From positions 56,494,855 through 56,558,854 of the forward strand of contig OX421967.1 of the NCBI GenBank assembly GCA_949128115.1: a stretch of 64,000 nucleotides of DNA, read 5' to 3'. This stretch comes from Anaspis maculata. Lineage: Eukaryota > Arthropoda > Insecta > Coleoptera > Scraptiidae. The notes beneath the pieces were generated by a model, which was not told where the DNA came from, did no database searches, and saw only the letters and a program-made list of their open reading frames with translations. The translations under genes were made by a program, and so were the position numbers. This document shows positions 41,626 through 53,800 of the stretch, piece by piece. Positions within the stretch are counted from its first letter, which is position 1, and every line of letters begins with the position of its first letter.

Positions 41626-43505
41626 TTAACGTATGTGTTGATTTGTAGGGTTCTGAGATCCATTCTCATCTTTGTCTTCTTCTGTACGTGTATGTGCTTC
41701 TTCCGTATGTCTTTCTACGGTGAGATCTTCCATGCCTTCTCCTTCTGTTTCCACTTCATCGGGTTGTTTTCTCCCTTCTTTTTTTTCTGGGGTATGAGCT
41801 CCCTTCTTCTCCTTGACCGCTTCAAAGCTTCCGTATGTCGCTCTGTGTCCCTCTTGCTTGCACCACGGGCACCACGGAGGAGCTTCACGCTCTCCCACGT
41901 GATGGCTCTCCCTGCAGCAATTATGACAAAGTTTTGATCTATCGGTGCCTTTACAATCATGAGCCATGTGGCCTTTTTTCCAACAACGAAAGCATCTGCT
42001 GGCTTTGGGCTTTTCGCTGATGCAGCAGTTGTTCCAACCTACTTTTATTTTTCCGTTGGCTTGAGCTACCTTGTAGAAAGATTCCTTCTCCACTTCGATC
42101 GTAGCGATTTGCTAGCCACTCTTGGAAGCTCTCAGGCTCTTGAGAACAGCCTTGCCTTCATCTCCCATAAGCTTCGTGTTTTCCTTGTTTCGTTCTTCTT
42201 TTGTTACCAACTCGTCCAAGTCCCGGATGGTCAGCCTCGTCTCGTCTGTGGCGACCCGAATTTGTTGGTCACCAATCACTTCTTTGAGAATCTTAGCCAG
42301 TGGTTCTGCCTCGCTATGCTCTCCAATACTAACAAAGAGGTTTTCCTTTTTAGTTTCTCTGACCCCTCTTATTTTTACATCCAAACTGTCAACGTTAACA
42401 TTGGTCTTCATTTTCTGCAGCACCTCTTTGTAGCTCGTTCCCTTGGTTTCCACAATAATTGCCTCGTTTCTTGCTTTAGAGACGTGGGATTCTTGTGTAC
42501 GTCTTGGTACGTGGATTTTGATCTTAATGTTCGAGTTTTTCAGTGCAGAATCGATTTCTCTCCTCAGTTGTTCTGTGGCTCTACTGTCAGTTTTTGGCAT
42601 GACCACAGTGACGCTGTCGTCTTCCGTCTTGATCCTTTTCTCCAGCTCTTTCCACAGCCAGGAAGTGTCTTCTTATCATCTTCAATTGCGGCTTTCCATA
42701 TTCTGCAAGTTCTTGTTACTTCTTCTCCAGCTACCTCCGTAATTGTAACGTTTTTCATGCTCGTCAGTTTGCTGCTGAGGTCAGTCAGCTCAGGGTATCT
42801 GTCTCTGAACATCCGGAATATTCCTTTTTCCATGTTTTTCTCCTCATTTCTCACTACGATGAGAAGCTCAGCATCTTTTGTCTGCAGTGGGTTCCCGATG
42901 GCGATTTCTGAGTGACGGAAGCGGTCTGCTTTTCCTGTTCCACCGCAGTGCTTGCAGGGAAGTACATCAACTTCAACATTCTTAGGTATTTCCGTCTGTG
43001 TGACGTTTCCGAGGCCTTCCGTTTGTGTTCCTACTATCACGGTTTCTTTGGTTTTCCGTATTTTCGATGTTTCGCTTAATGTTTTCATGATTTTTGCTTC
43101 TTCGTGTGAGGACCGTTCATCAAGCACCCTGTTCAAGAAACTGTTAATCCTCTTGGCCTTCATTCTAAAAGAGCAGTCTTTCAGTCTACTTTGCTACGTC
43201 CTTGATTTCTCTTTTGGTATTTGTGTTGTTTTTGACCAGCGTAGCCAGCTTCTCGATATCGTCAAGAGCTTCGACAAGTACTCTTTCAAGGTACTCTTTG
43301 TCTTCCTTGGCGTCTCCTTTGTATCTTTCTCCTTTTTCGTTCTTTTTCCTTCTTTATTGAATTCCTCGGGAGAGCTGTCGATCTCTCTGATACGGGAGAT
43401 CCTCACAATCGCCTGCTGTTGAGTGGATCCCGTCCCCTGTGCTTGGAACACAAAAGGAGTTGGGCCCAATACAATGTCTTTGAGGATATCTTTGTCCTCA
43501 GGCAT
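41626..43505 (-). pseudogene. R1-like non-LTR ORF1 (gag-like)
   Basis: Minus strand, first ATG at 43,505 (MPEDKDILKDIVLGPTPF). The C-terminal part holds the zinc knuckles CFRCWKKGHMAHDC, CHNCCRESHHVGEREAPPWC and a third (CPWCKQEGH), as in R1 gag-like proteins that package element RNA. The middle has TVVMPKTDSRATEQLRREID and ESHVSKARNEAIIVETKG. In-frame stops occur at about 43,194 and 42,112, and a frameshift at about 42,665 (DTSWLWKELEKRIK lies in the next frame), so it is dead. Open sequence continues upstream of the ATG to the gypsy LTR at 43,636, where the element is interrupted. ORF2 begins 42 bp downstream. Confidence 0.85.
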
Positions 43506-43636
43506 CGACTGTGACCTCTGTCTTGGTGGAGTTCTCTTTTCTTTCCGTATGAAGGGGTCGTCCGTTTCTGTCGTCTGATAGGCTGTGGCCTGGTCAAATT
43601 CAGGGGTGCGAAGCTGCGTTCGGCTGGGCCACAGCC

Positions 43637-43870
43637 TGTTGTGTGAGTATTAAATAACATAGCCATGTAGGCAACTAGGCTTACACTAGTGTACGTGCAG
43701 TTGCACATAAATATTATACCAGTACGCGCAGTCTCCACGCGCAAGTGGACGCAGCTCTCGGAAGTAGGTGTATGAATAAAGGCACTTACTATGCAACGCT
43801 CTCAAAGTACAGTTGTGTTATTTCCCTGTCCCACAAGTTAACAAATAAGAAATAAACAATAAATACAACA
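43637..43870 (+). repeat. 5' LTR
   Basis: TGTTGTGTGAGTATT ... AATAAATACAACA. Contains AATAAA signals near its end and a possible TATA-like TAAATATTATACC at about 43,708-43,720. Confidence 0.93.
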
Positions 43871-43880
43871 TGGCGCAGTC
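43871..43880 (+). promoter_or_regulatory. Primer-binding site
   Basis: TGGCGCAGTC immediately follows the 5' LTR. The same start is used by several insect gypsy-group elements. The cognate tRNA was not determined. Confidence 0.6.
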
Positions 43881-43934
43881 TTAAAAACGAAAGAAGTGAA
43901 CGCAGTAGTAAGTCAAACTAATAAATAAGTGCGG

Positions 43935-44837
43935 ATGACCGAAGAAAGTCAAGAAATTACGGAAAATACAAAAGACGCTGAAGCACCCACCAACGTGAAC
44001 AGCACCAAGATGGACGCTAGACAAGCCATCAACGCACCAGGTCAACTGGAATTCGAACGTAACATGGGAGAGAACTGGGAATTCTTTCGCCAAAAACTAG
44101 AAATTTACCTGAATGTCAGTAAACAAAACAGAGAATCTGATGAAGACAAATTATTCATTTTGCTGAACTTAATCGGAGATAGAGGTTTGAAAGTATACAA
44201 CACATTCAAATTTGAAGAGGACGCAGACAAGAAGTTATTTAGTAAAGTCATGGCCAAGTTTGAAGAAAAGTACGTCCCACAGAAAAATAAAACATACGAG
44301 AGACACATGTTCTGGACCCGAGAAATGCGACCAGGGGAAACTGTTGATGAATACGCAACGGAGCTAGCTAAATTAGCATTCACTTGTGAATTTGGTGCCA
44401 TAACCGACAGCCTCATCAGAGACAAGCTGATCATAGGAATCAAGGGGACACACATCAAGGATCGCCTACTGAGGGAGAATAAACTCACGCTTGCAAGAGC
44501 ACTCGAGGTATGCAAAATAGCTGAAACAGCAGCCAAGCAGCTTAGAGCCATTGAAGGCAGACATGATGAAGAAATCAACCTAGTGAACCGGCCCCAAATG
44601 AGCCAACATCAACAGTCAAGGCAGCGACCAGCAGAACAACCGCATCAAAAACCACATATTTCTTCAGGAGTAAGTGTTCGTAAAATGAGTAACTTGATAA
44701 ATAATTGCACACGATGTGGATATTCTCACGTGATAAATAAATGCCCTGCATATCAAAAACAATGCACGAAATGCAATGGGGAAAATCATTTTGCTAAAAT
44801 GTGTAAAAGCAAAATTAACCTGATTGAATTTGAATGA
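43935..44837 (+). CDS. gag: Gypsy gag polyprotein
   Basis: ATG at 43,935, 300 residues, intact. An N-terminal acidic region leads into a capsid-like helical domain (GQLEFERNMGENWEFFRQK, EDKLFILLNLIGDRGLKVYN, RPGETVDEYATELAKLAFTC, DSLIRDKLIIGI). Two zinc knuckles close to the C-terminus (CTRCGYSHVINKC and CTKCNGENHFAKMC) bind element RNA. The stop at 44,835 is followed directly by pol sequence in the same region, so pol would need readthrough or frameshifting. It assembles virus-like particles in the cytoplasm in related elements. Confidence 0.92.
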   Translation: MTEESQEITENTKDAEAPTNVNSTKMDARQAINAPGQLEFERNMGENWEFFRQKLEIYLNVSKQNRESDEDKLFILLNLIGDRGLKVYNTFKFEEDADKKLFSKVMAKFEEKYVPQKNKTYERHMFWTREMRPGETVDEYATELAKLAFTCEFGAITDSLIRDKLIIGIKGTHIKDRLLRENKLTLARALEVCKIAETAAKQLRAIEGRHDEEINLVNRPQMSQHQQSRQRPAEQPHQKPHISSGVSVRKMSNLINNCTRCGYSHVINKCPAYQKQCTKCNGENHFAKMCKSKINLIEFE

Positions 44838-47800
44838 ATAGACCCAGATTTGTTTGTAGGAAACGTTGATTTTTTAAGCAAAAACAAATGGACACAAAAT
44901 TGTACGGTTGAAGACAGACTACAGATTGATTTTAGGTTAGACACTGGTGCTGAATGCAACATTCTACCACTGGACATTTTTCAAAAATTGAATAGAAATA
45001 ATGACATTCCAATTAATAAATCACACGGACGAATAACCACCGTATCAAATCAAACAATTAACGCGGTTGGTACTTGCGACTTGAAAATAAAAGTCACAAA
45101 TAGAAATCAAACAGCCGTCCTGAAGTTCCAAATAATTCAAATAAATAAAGCCATCCTAGGTTTAGAAGCTTTTACCTAGTTAAATTTGATAAAGAGGGTA
45201 AGTGTAAGTAACGTAAATAGTAAATAATGTCACTGTTACTAATAATACAGCAACGGAAATAAATAAGCTGTTGAAGTCTTACGAGGATGCTTTCCAAGGT
45301 ATTGGCTGTATCAAAACGGAACCATATGGAATACAATTAATTGATGATGCAGTACCGAAAGTTCACCCACCGAGAAAAGTCCCATTAGCCCTATATACTA
45401 AATTACAAAATAAACTAATTGAGCTGGAAAAACAAGAAATAATTAAGAAAGTTGACGAACCAACAGAATGGGTGAACTCATTAGTGATAGTTCCAAAGAA
45501 GAATTTAGACATAAGGATTTGCATGGATCCTAAACAATTGAACAATGCAATTAAAAGAGAACACTTTTACATTCCAAGTTTGGAAGATATCACTTATAAA
45601 TTAAAAAATTCAAAAGTTTTTAGTGTGCTAGACTGTTCCAATGGGTTTTGGCAAATTAAGCTTAGCGAACAAAGCTCTAAATTATGTACATTTAACACAC
45701 CGTTCGGACGGTATTGTTTTTAAGGGCTACCCTACGGTATAGCTTCAGCCCCAGAAGTTTTCCAAAAAAGAATAAAGGAAATTTTTGAAGGACAGGAAGG
45801 TATTGACACCTATATAGATGACATTTCAGTACACGGGAAAGATTTAAAAGAGCACAATGAACGACTTGAAAAACTGTTGAAATTAGCCAAGGAATGGGGT
45901 TTGAGGTACAACAAAAGTAAATGTCACTTTGCAGTGAGGAAAGTAAAATATATGGGTCACCTGATTAGTGAAAAAGGGCTAGCCGTAGATCCTAGCAAGG
46001 TAGCTGCCATAATACAAATGAAAAGACCTACTGACAAAAAAGGAATAGAAAGATTTATAGGCACTGTTAACTATCTAAACAAATATATTCCAAATTTCAC
46101 CGAGATAACCGCCCCATTGCGCAAACTGTTGAAAAAAGAAGTCTGTTTTCATTGGAATGAAACCCACGAACGTTCATTCAATGAATTAAAAGTTTTGCTG
46201 AGTAAAGCACCTGTTCTGCATTTTTTTTTCAACAAAAGAACCAATAACCCTATCTTGTGACGCCTCAAGCGAAGGTTGTGGCGCAGTTTTCCTGCAAAAT
46301 AACAAACCAGTGGCATTTGCGTCAAAAGCATTTACAGACCATAGACAAGTTACAGACTGTCAAAAGCGATATGCGCAGATCGAGAAAGAAATGTTGGCTA
46401 TTCTGTTTGCGTGTACTAAGTTTCACCAATTTATTTACGGTCGAAAAGACGTAACGATTGAAAGTGACCACAAGCCTCTAATGAGCATCTATAAAGAACC
46501 GTTTCTCTCAGCTCCAGTTAGGTTACAAAAAATGCTGTTGCTCTTACAACCCTACACGTTCGAATTGATATATAAAAAAGGGTCTGAACTGTTCATCGCA
46601 GACATGCTATCACGAGATTTTATAACTGACGTTGATGAACAATTTCAAGAAAAATGTGATCAAGTCGAAAGTCAAATGTGTATGATGATAGAAACATTAC
46701 CATTCTCGAATGAAAAACTCCAGCACTTTCAAAATGAATCAGAGAAAGACACAAATTTGCAGAACTTGATCAAACTAATTCAAAACGGTTTTCCAGATGA
46801 TAAAACACAAGTAGATAATAACTTGAAAATTTATTGGCCATTTCGTGACGAACTGTCAGCAAAAGAAAGTTCAATTTTCAAAAGTGAACGGGTTCTAGTT
46901 CCGGAAACTTTACGGGAAGAAATGCTGAAGCTACTACACAGGACACATTTGGGGAGAGAAAAAACCAAGCTCAGGGCCAGAGATATTTTCTCTTGGCCAG
47001 GTATGAATAACGACGTCAATAATTTGATCGACAATTGTGAAGTATGCTTAAGCTTTAAAAATGAAAACCAAAAAGAACCCCTAATTCCACACAAAATACC
47101 AGACAGCATTTGGCAAAAAATAGGAGTGGACATATTCGAGACAGACAGAGCAAAATACATCATAGCCATAGATTACTTTTCAAAATTTATAGAACTAAAA
47201 CAAATAACAAATAATAACTTCACGGAAGTATCCAAATTTATGAAGGAAATATTTTGTAGGCATGGCATTCCAAACATCATTATGACAGATAACGGCCCTC
47301 CTTTCAATTCTTATAATTTTGCGGAATTCAGCAAATATTGGAGTTTCAATCACATAACATCCAGCCCACATTACCCAAGGTCGAACGGACAAGTAGAAAA
47401 GCAATCGGAACCGTCAAAAAGACCATAAAGAAAGCTGAAATAGATGGTACAGATCTCTATTTAGTTATTCTCGAGCTAATGAATACGCCAATATCAGAAA
47501 GGTTAGCAAGCCCAGCGCAACTTTTGTTCAACAGAAGGCTGAGAACGACCCTACCAATACGTCAACAACTGTTACGACCAAAAATGAATAATTACAACAA
47601 AGTCAAAGCCATATTAAGGAACCAGCAATTAAAAACTGTTGAACATTAGGTACAACAAAACAGCAAAAAAGTTGAGTAAACTAAATCAAGGAGATAGAAT
47701 TTTGACAAAAAATTTTGGAAGAGGAAAAGAAAAAAGGGTTAAAGGTGTAGTTATTGATAACAGACTGGGATATGAAAGATCTTATATAGTGGAAGTTGAC

Positions 47801-48126
47801 GAAACAGGTAGAAGATTTGTTAGAAATAGATGGCATCTCATTAAAATTAACAATGGCAACAATGACACAAACAGTCGTGTTAAAAGCAGCACTAGTGTCC
47901 GTGACTATGAATTACCTGATAGTCTGTCTGATACCCATCATGATACCACCCCTAAAATAAATACACCGGAATTATTCGTGACATTCCGGAAGCTATTGTT
48001 AGTCGGGACATTCCTGAAGATATTGTTATTCATGAAAGCCCAGAAAAAAACCACCACACCGATTGTAGCAGATCCAGATCTGGTCGAATTGTGAAACCAG
48101 TAATTCGAATGGATCTTAAGTATTAA
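44838..48126 (+). pseudogene. pol: Gypsy pol (PR, RT, RNase H, IN), broken
   Basis: Domains in order: protease (FRLDTGAECNILP, about 44,930), RT (VLDCSNGFWQIKL; TYIDDISVHG at about 45,810 with catalytic YIDD), RNase H (SCDASSEGCGAVF, DHKPLMSIYKEPFLSAPV), integrase zinc-binding (HRTHLGREKTKLRARD, CEVC), integrase core D, D, E (GVDIFETDRAKY, MTDNGPPFNS, SNGQVEK) and a C-terminal domain (YNKTAKKLSKLNQGDRIL, RSGRIVKPV, stop at 48,126). Breaks: a stop after the protease (45,179), TAA at 45,721-45,723 before GLPYGIASAPE, a homopolymer frameshift near 46,220, and shifts near 47,395, 47,645 and 48,000. It cannot move unaided. Confidence 0.93.
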
Positions 48127-48178
48127 GTTAGTTAGTAAGTTAGATAAGTTAGTGATTCAAATGTAAGTACTTGAAATA

Positions 48179-48190
48179 AAAAAAGGGAGA
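48179..48190 (+). promoter_or_regulatory. Polypurine tract
   Basis: AAAAAAGGGAGA directly before the 3' LTR; primes plus-strand synthesis in LTR elements. Confidence 0.8.
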
Positions 48191-48424
48191 TGTTGTGTGA
48201 ATATTAAATAACATAGCCATGTAGGCAACCAGGCTTACACTAGTGTACGTGCAGTTGCACATAAATATTATACCAGTACGCGCAGTCTCCACGCGCAAGT
48301 GGACGCAGCCCTCGGAAGTAGGTGTATGAATAAAGGCACTTACTATGCAACGCTCTCAAAGTACAGTTGTGTTATTTCCCTGTCCCACAAGTTAACAAAT
48401 AAGAAATAAACAATAAATACAACA
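48191..48424 (+). repeat. 3' LTR
   Basis: Same length as the 5' LTR, with three differences seen by eye (GAGTATT/GAATATT, CAACTAGG/CAACCAGG, CAGCTCTC/CAGCCCTC). Confidence 0.93.
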
Positions 48425-48717
48425 CAGCCTACCTAAAATAAGAATTCATTTGATCACATGATATAATTAACCGGCGGGTCGCAGGGTAGAAAGAGCGTGG
48501 TCTAGAAAATCACGAACGAAGAGATTGATCTAAACATATGACAGTGTTCTTAGGTTCTCTAGTAGATAGATACCTATAGGTATCCCAACAGATCGGCCTT
48601 CGGGTGTTATCGGGATGCTTTCTAACAAACGCTGCAAGCCCAAATTTTTAACTCACGCTCTTTCTAACTAGTGTTTTTTCGAACAAAACGACCGCCACCG
48701 GCATTTTGTAGCCAGAA

Positions 48718-49099
48718 CAGTGATGTAAAATACCCGGGTTTTTATATTTAAGGGCAAATACCCAGGGTAAATACCCGGTATTTACCCAAAATCGGGTCTT
48801 TAATAGGGTATCTATTTTCATTAAAAATAATAATAATAATAGCACAATAACAATAATGATTTTTGCTCACATCAGCAAAATAATAATAAGTGCTTTGGAG
48901 GGTATGTTTATAAAGCCTTGGAACTTGGAAAAAGAAATCATTTAACCTTCAACTGTCAACACTGTCAACCGAGCTGTCAACAGTGTCAACTTTTCTGTCA
49001 AACTGGGTAGGGTGGGTAAATATCACTCGGGAAAATACCGGGTAAATACCCGATTCATATTTGCCTACCTACCCGGTAAATACCCGACTCACATCACTG
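48718..49099. mobile_element. hAT-like MITE, 382 bp, intact
   Basis: Ends CAGTGATGTAAAATACCCGG and CCGACTCACATCACTG, flanked by the 8-bp duplication AGCCAGAA (48,710-48,717 and 49,100-49,107). It is in inverse orientation to the copy at 2,773-12,251. Both ends are packed with (GGGTA/TACCC) iterations and TGTCAAC repeats in the middle-right part. It lies about 350 bp before the first exon end of zinc-finger gene 3. Confidence 0.93.
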
Positions 49100-49107
49100 A
49101 GCCAGAA

Positions 49108-49452
49108 GAATGACCTATCCGGCAGAACCACACTCTTTGAAATTGGTTGGTTTTTCTACGAGATTTTCGATCTTGAGGCAGCGTGAAATTTTTGGGTGAA
49201 CCAGTTCAATTGATCACCTGTTTACATACAAGTTCAAGCCATTCCAGAGTTTTCAGACATTCGTTTGTGCGAACACTGCAAACACGAATACAACGCACGA
49301 TGACAGGTGACAGGACAACTCCATCTTGTTTATGGCGCTCCCATCGGTCGTTGAAATCGCGAACCAACGAGACGAGGAATTTCCATTGATGTCGCAGCCG
49401 TGTTACATCGTTCAAAAATCAAGATAATCAGCCGCTAAAACACTTTTACACG
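49108..49452 (+). other. Upstream region and exon 1 of zinc-finger gene 3
   Basis: No other gene. Presumed promoter and 5' untranslated exon, ending at the AT of 49,453-49,454. No clear core promoter element seen. Confidence 0.35.
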
Positions 49453-50549
49453 ATGTGAGCCATTTTAAATGAATGCTTTCGGGTTTACCATAATCATGAA
49501 TATCGTTCGTGATTTTTAGGTTGGATCCACCCGAAATTGTTGACAGATATCATTGTGCGCAGTGTTCGCATCATGCAGCATCAGTGCTACAACTCAATCA
49601 CTGCGTACAGAGAAGCCACAAAAACGATTACGCGGCCGAACTGTTCCACGCCATTGTGGAACCGCAGCAGATCCCTTGCATCTGCTGCGACTACAAGAGC
49701 TTCTATCAGTTCGAATTGTACGAACATTGCATACAAGCACACAGTCCGGGGACGGAACACAAAAATAATATGTCGTTCTGTGAGAAATTTGTACGATACC
49801 CGTGCGGTTCCTGCGGGTACAAGTCAAATTCTAGCTTATCTCTTGTTCGGCATCACGATTTCTGTAAAATGGTGTCAAATTTCCAACAGGATTCCGTGGA
49901 GATCGAAAATGTGGAATCGCATCGGAGTGATGTAAAAACATTCAAAGACATCGCAGCGATGGAATCGATTACGTCGTCTTCTAATTCGATAAGTGAAATA
50001 ATCCCTCAATTCAAATGTAATCACTGTTCGTACCGAGCTACACGGAAAGGATGTTTCAACAGACACATCAGGTTGCTGCATGCAGCGAATGAAGATATCG
50101 ATTGGTTCCAGTGCAACGGTTGCTCGTATCGAACCAAATGGAAGAGAAATCTGGAAACACACATGCTGCGGCATGCAGCCAATGAAGAAATCGATTGGTT
50201 CCAGTGCAGCCATTGTTCGTACCGAAGCAAACGAAAGACCGACCTTAAAAAGCACATGTTGCAGCATGCAACCAGTGAGGAGATCATTTGGTTCCAGTGC
50301 AACAATTGTTCTTACCGAACCAAAACAAAATCGAATTTGCCGAGGCACATGTTGCAACACGTTGCGGACAAAGACATCAATTGGTTTCGGTGCAACAATT
50401 GTTCGTACCAAACCAAGCGAAAGGAACACTTGAAAGTACACATGTTGCAACATGCAACCAATGAAGAAATCGCTTGGTTCCAGTGCAACATCTGCTCGCA
50501 CCGAACCAAACGAAAGGCATATCTGAAGAGACACATGTTGCAACACTGA
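49453..50549 (+). CDS. C2H2 zinc-finger protein, paralog 3
   Basis: Coding sequence joins AT at 49,453-49,454 to 49,520-50,549 across a 65-nt intron (AT|GTGAGCC...TTTTTAG|G). Here the second ATG of the paralogs is ATT, so the split ATG is the only start: M-LDPPEIVDRYHC, 343 residues. It has three conserved N-terminal fingers (CAQCSHHAASVLQLNHC, CICCDYKSFYQFELYEH, CGSCGYKSNSSLSLVRHHDFC), a spacer rich in serine, then six regular fingers ending KAYLKRHMLQH before the stop at 50,547. It is the shortest and most diverged member. Linkers are AANEEIDW-like. Zinc-binding residues are intact in all nine fingers. Likely nuclear; binding target unknown. Confidence 0.87.
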
Positions 50550-50828
50550 AGAAAAGCGAAACCTGAATGAACACATATTGCCTTATCCTCGCCATTATCT
50601 GAAAGCTGGTTCAGATACAATCTCTCTTGGTACTGAACTAATCTTGTTTCATTTGAAAAACGCATGTCGCAAGATTTTATCCGCTTGATAGGTATCCCAT
50701 TAGGTACAGTGAGAGAACGGCGGGATTTCGCTTGACATGCTACTTATCATCGCCGACTTCTGGCAATAACACTACCCTTTGCAGACATTGCCGTTGCCTT
50801 CTGCCATTCACGTATTATATCTTTTAGT

Positions 50829-53800
50829 CCGGATGTTACGGAGCCATAAAACCACCACCACCTTGCATTTAATGATTGAGCAGTGCCGTTTGGTACGAAT
50901 GTGGTACATACCTGTGCCTTAATTTTAAGAGGTGTTGCCAAGATGGCGGTCCGTGCAGACGCCGTATACAGGGTGATCGAAAATATAAAATCTCCAACTC
51001 ATGAACCAAGAAAGTTGGAGTCATGGAAATTAGCATGTAGATTCACAATTCAATGCTTATTAAGCTGAAACAAACCGCGTCTAAATATTTTCACCCGTTT
51101 CCGAAATATTATCAGTTTAGTGGTCGATTTCATGGAAATGGACATTTTACAAAAAATCTGTGATTTTCCAAGATATTTGGATAAATAAAACTTTGCATGT
51201 CGACAAAGAATGACCTCAATCATTAAATGTGATGTGTTGCCACCGTCTCCGCCTACCATTTTCGAAAATATGACAGTCGACTCTTTTTTCTCTTATGGCC
51301 GCCATCTTGAATTCGCCCATTATGGAATAAGTGGAGAATCAACTGGTACTAGCGGTAATGGTCATACTCAATAATATAAATGCAAAAGTAACCGTTCTTG
51401 GTGAGTAACTTTTTGTAATTGGCCACTTGGAAATGTTAAACCCATTTTTACGAGTTTTATAGCACTTCGGCGCTTAACATGACCGAAATGACCATTGTAA
51501 AGATGAAAATGAAGTTTGGAAACAATCCATCATCTTGTTTGGTCTCTTTGGCAATTGTGCATTTCCGAAAAAAAATTGTAATACAAAAAATGACCCATCG
51601 ACAAAAAAAGCGGTGTGTCAAAAACGAGAAATTCATCAAATAAACGTATTTCCAAAACTTGTCCCATTTTTTCAAGATATTTCCAGTATATTTTGTGAAG
51701 GAATAATTAAGAATCAAAATGATACCGTAATTAATCTTGACCAAGATATTGGATTGATTTAATACCCCATAGTCATCTTCACAGTTGTCAATAAGGTCGT
51801 GGTAAGCGCTGAAGTGCTGTAAAACTCGTAAAAATGGCTTAACATTTACTTATGCCCAATTACAAAGAGTTACTCACTGAGAACGGTTATTTTTGCATTC
51901 AGATTATTGCCTGTGACCATTACTACTAGCTTCAATTGATTGCTCACTTATTCCATAATGGGCGAGTTCAAAATGGCGGCCATAAGCAGTCGGCTGTCAT
52001 ATTTTCAAAAATAGTAGGCGGGGACGGTGGCAACACATCACATTTCATTCATGAGGTCATTCTTTGTGGAAGTACAAAGATTTATCCAAATATCTTGGAA
52101 AATCACTGGATTATTGCAAAATGCCCATTCCCATGAAACCGACCACTGAATTCAAAATATTCCAAAAACGGCTGAAAATATTCAAACACGGCTTGTAGTA
52201 CAGGAAAAATAGTAAAAAAATCGGCCAAACCTCGGAAAAAATATGGACGTCCTGAAAATTTGATATTCTGTTCAGAATTGAGTGCTCTACAACATATCCA
52301 AAATCGCCAAAAATCGCACCCGGGGGTTTTGAGTTATTGGAGGGGGGTAAAAAATTGCAACTTAGAATGGAGGGGATGAAACCCGTCAATCCATTGGGAG
52401 CAAATACGTTATAATTCGACGCATCATATCCCGTTGATACCATTTTAGCACAAAAAATGTCGATCACTGTTGAAGGGGGGTCGTGGGGGGCGAAGCCCTG
52501 CTAGGTGGTCCATTTTGTTTTTCTGGCCATGTAGAACCGATCACGACAAGTTTGGTATCTTTTCGGACTAAATTCAACCTCCTGAACTCGAATCCGATGT
52601 GTTAATTTGGATGAAAACAAGTTTAAACAAGTTAACTTGAAAAAACTTGTTTTTTCTTTGACAATTTTGATGAATTTTTTTTGCACTGTTAGAGGTGTTC
52701 ATCTTCGAAAATTTTTCAGGGGCCATTGAATTGAAGTGTATTCTTCACGAAAATCATCTACTCGATGTTTGACTTTGTTTCTCGAGTTTAAAAAATCGAT
52801 TTGAACTTGAATCGGCCTGGCGCGTCGTCTACTACTGACCAGAACACTACAGCATGCACCTTTCAATGAAAATAGCTCAAACTATTGAAGAAATAACAAC
52901 TCATCTTTGAAAATTTGATGATCTGTGCAGAATTGAATTCCCTATAACATAAACAAAGCCGCCATGAATCGCACTGCTGGGTTTTAAGTTATTTGAGGGG
53001 AAAGGTAACAGTTCATAGAGTACGAATCTTGACAAAATGTTATACTCTTCCTCGAATAACTCAAAATCCTGCAATGCGTTTGATGGCGATTTTGTTCATG
53101 TTATAGGGAATTCAGTTCTGCACAAATCCTCGAATTTTCAAAGATAAGTTATTAGTTTTTCAATAGTTTGTGCTACTTTCATTTAAAGGTGCATATTGTC
53201 GTGTTCTGGTCAGTAGTAGAAGCGGCGCCGGGCCGATTCAAGTTCAAATCGATTTTTTAAACTCGAGAAAAAAAGTCAAACATCGAGTAGATGATTTTCG
53301 TGAAGAATAAACTTCAATTCAATGGCCCTTAAAATTTTTCCAAAGATGAACACCTCTAGCAGTGAAAAAAAAATCGTCAAAATTGTCAAAGAAAAAACAA
53401 GTTTTCTCAAGTCAACTTGTTCAAGCTTGTTTTCATCCAAATTAACACATCGGATTCGAGTTCAGGAGATTGAATATAGTCGGAAAAAATACCAAACTTG
53501 TCGTGATCGGTCCTACATGGCCAGAAAAACCAAATGGAGCACCTAGCAGGACTTCGCCCCCCCAAGACCCCCCTTCAACAGTGATCGACATTTTTTGTTC
53601 CTAAATGGTATCAACGGGATATGATGCGTCAAATTATAACGTATTTGCTTCCAATGGATTGACGGGTTTCATCCCCTCCATTTTAAGTTGCAATTTCTTA
53701 CCCCCCCTCCAATAACTCAAAACCCCCGGGTGCGATTTTTGGCGATTTTGGATATGTTACAGAGCACTCAATTCTGAACAGAATATCAAATTTTCAGGAC

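Larger units (their letters stand above)
43637..48424 (+). mobile_element. Complete Ty3/gypsy LTR retrotransposon
   Basis: 4,788 bp with two 234-bp LTRs and a 5-bp target duplication CAGCC (43,632-43,636 and 48,425-48,429). A primer-binding-like TGGCGCAGTC follows the 5' LTR at 43,871, and a polypurine tract AAAAAAGGGAGA precedes the 3' LTR. The order is gag, protease, RT, RNase H, integrase, as in Ty3/gypsy. No env gene was seen. It is inserted into the 5' part of the R1-like element. The LTRs differ at three positions that I can see, so it is young, although pol is broken. Confidence 0.95.
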
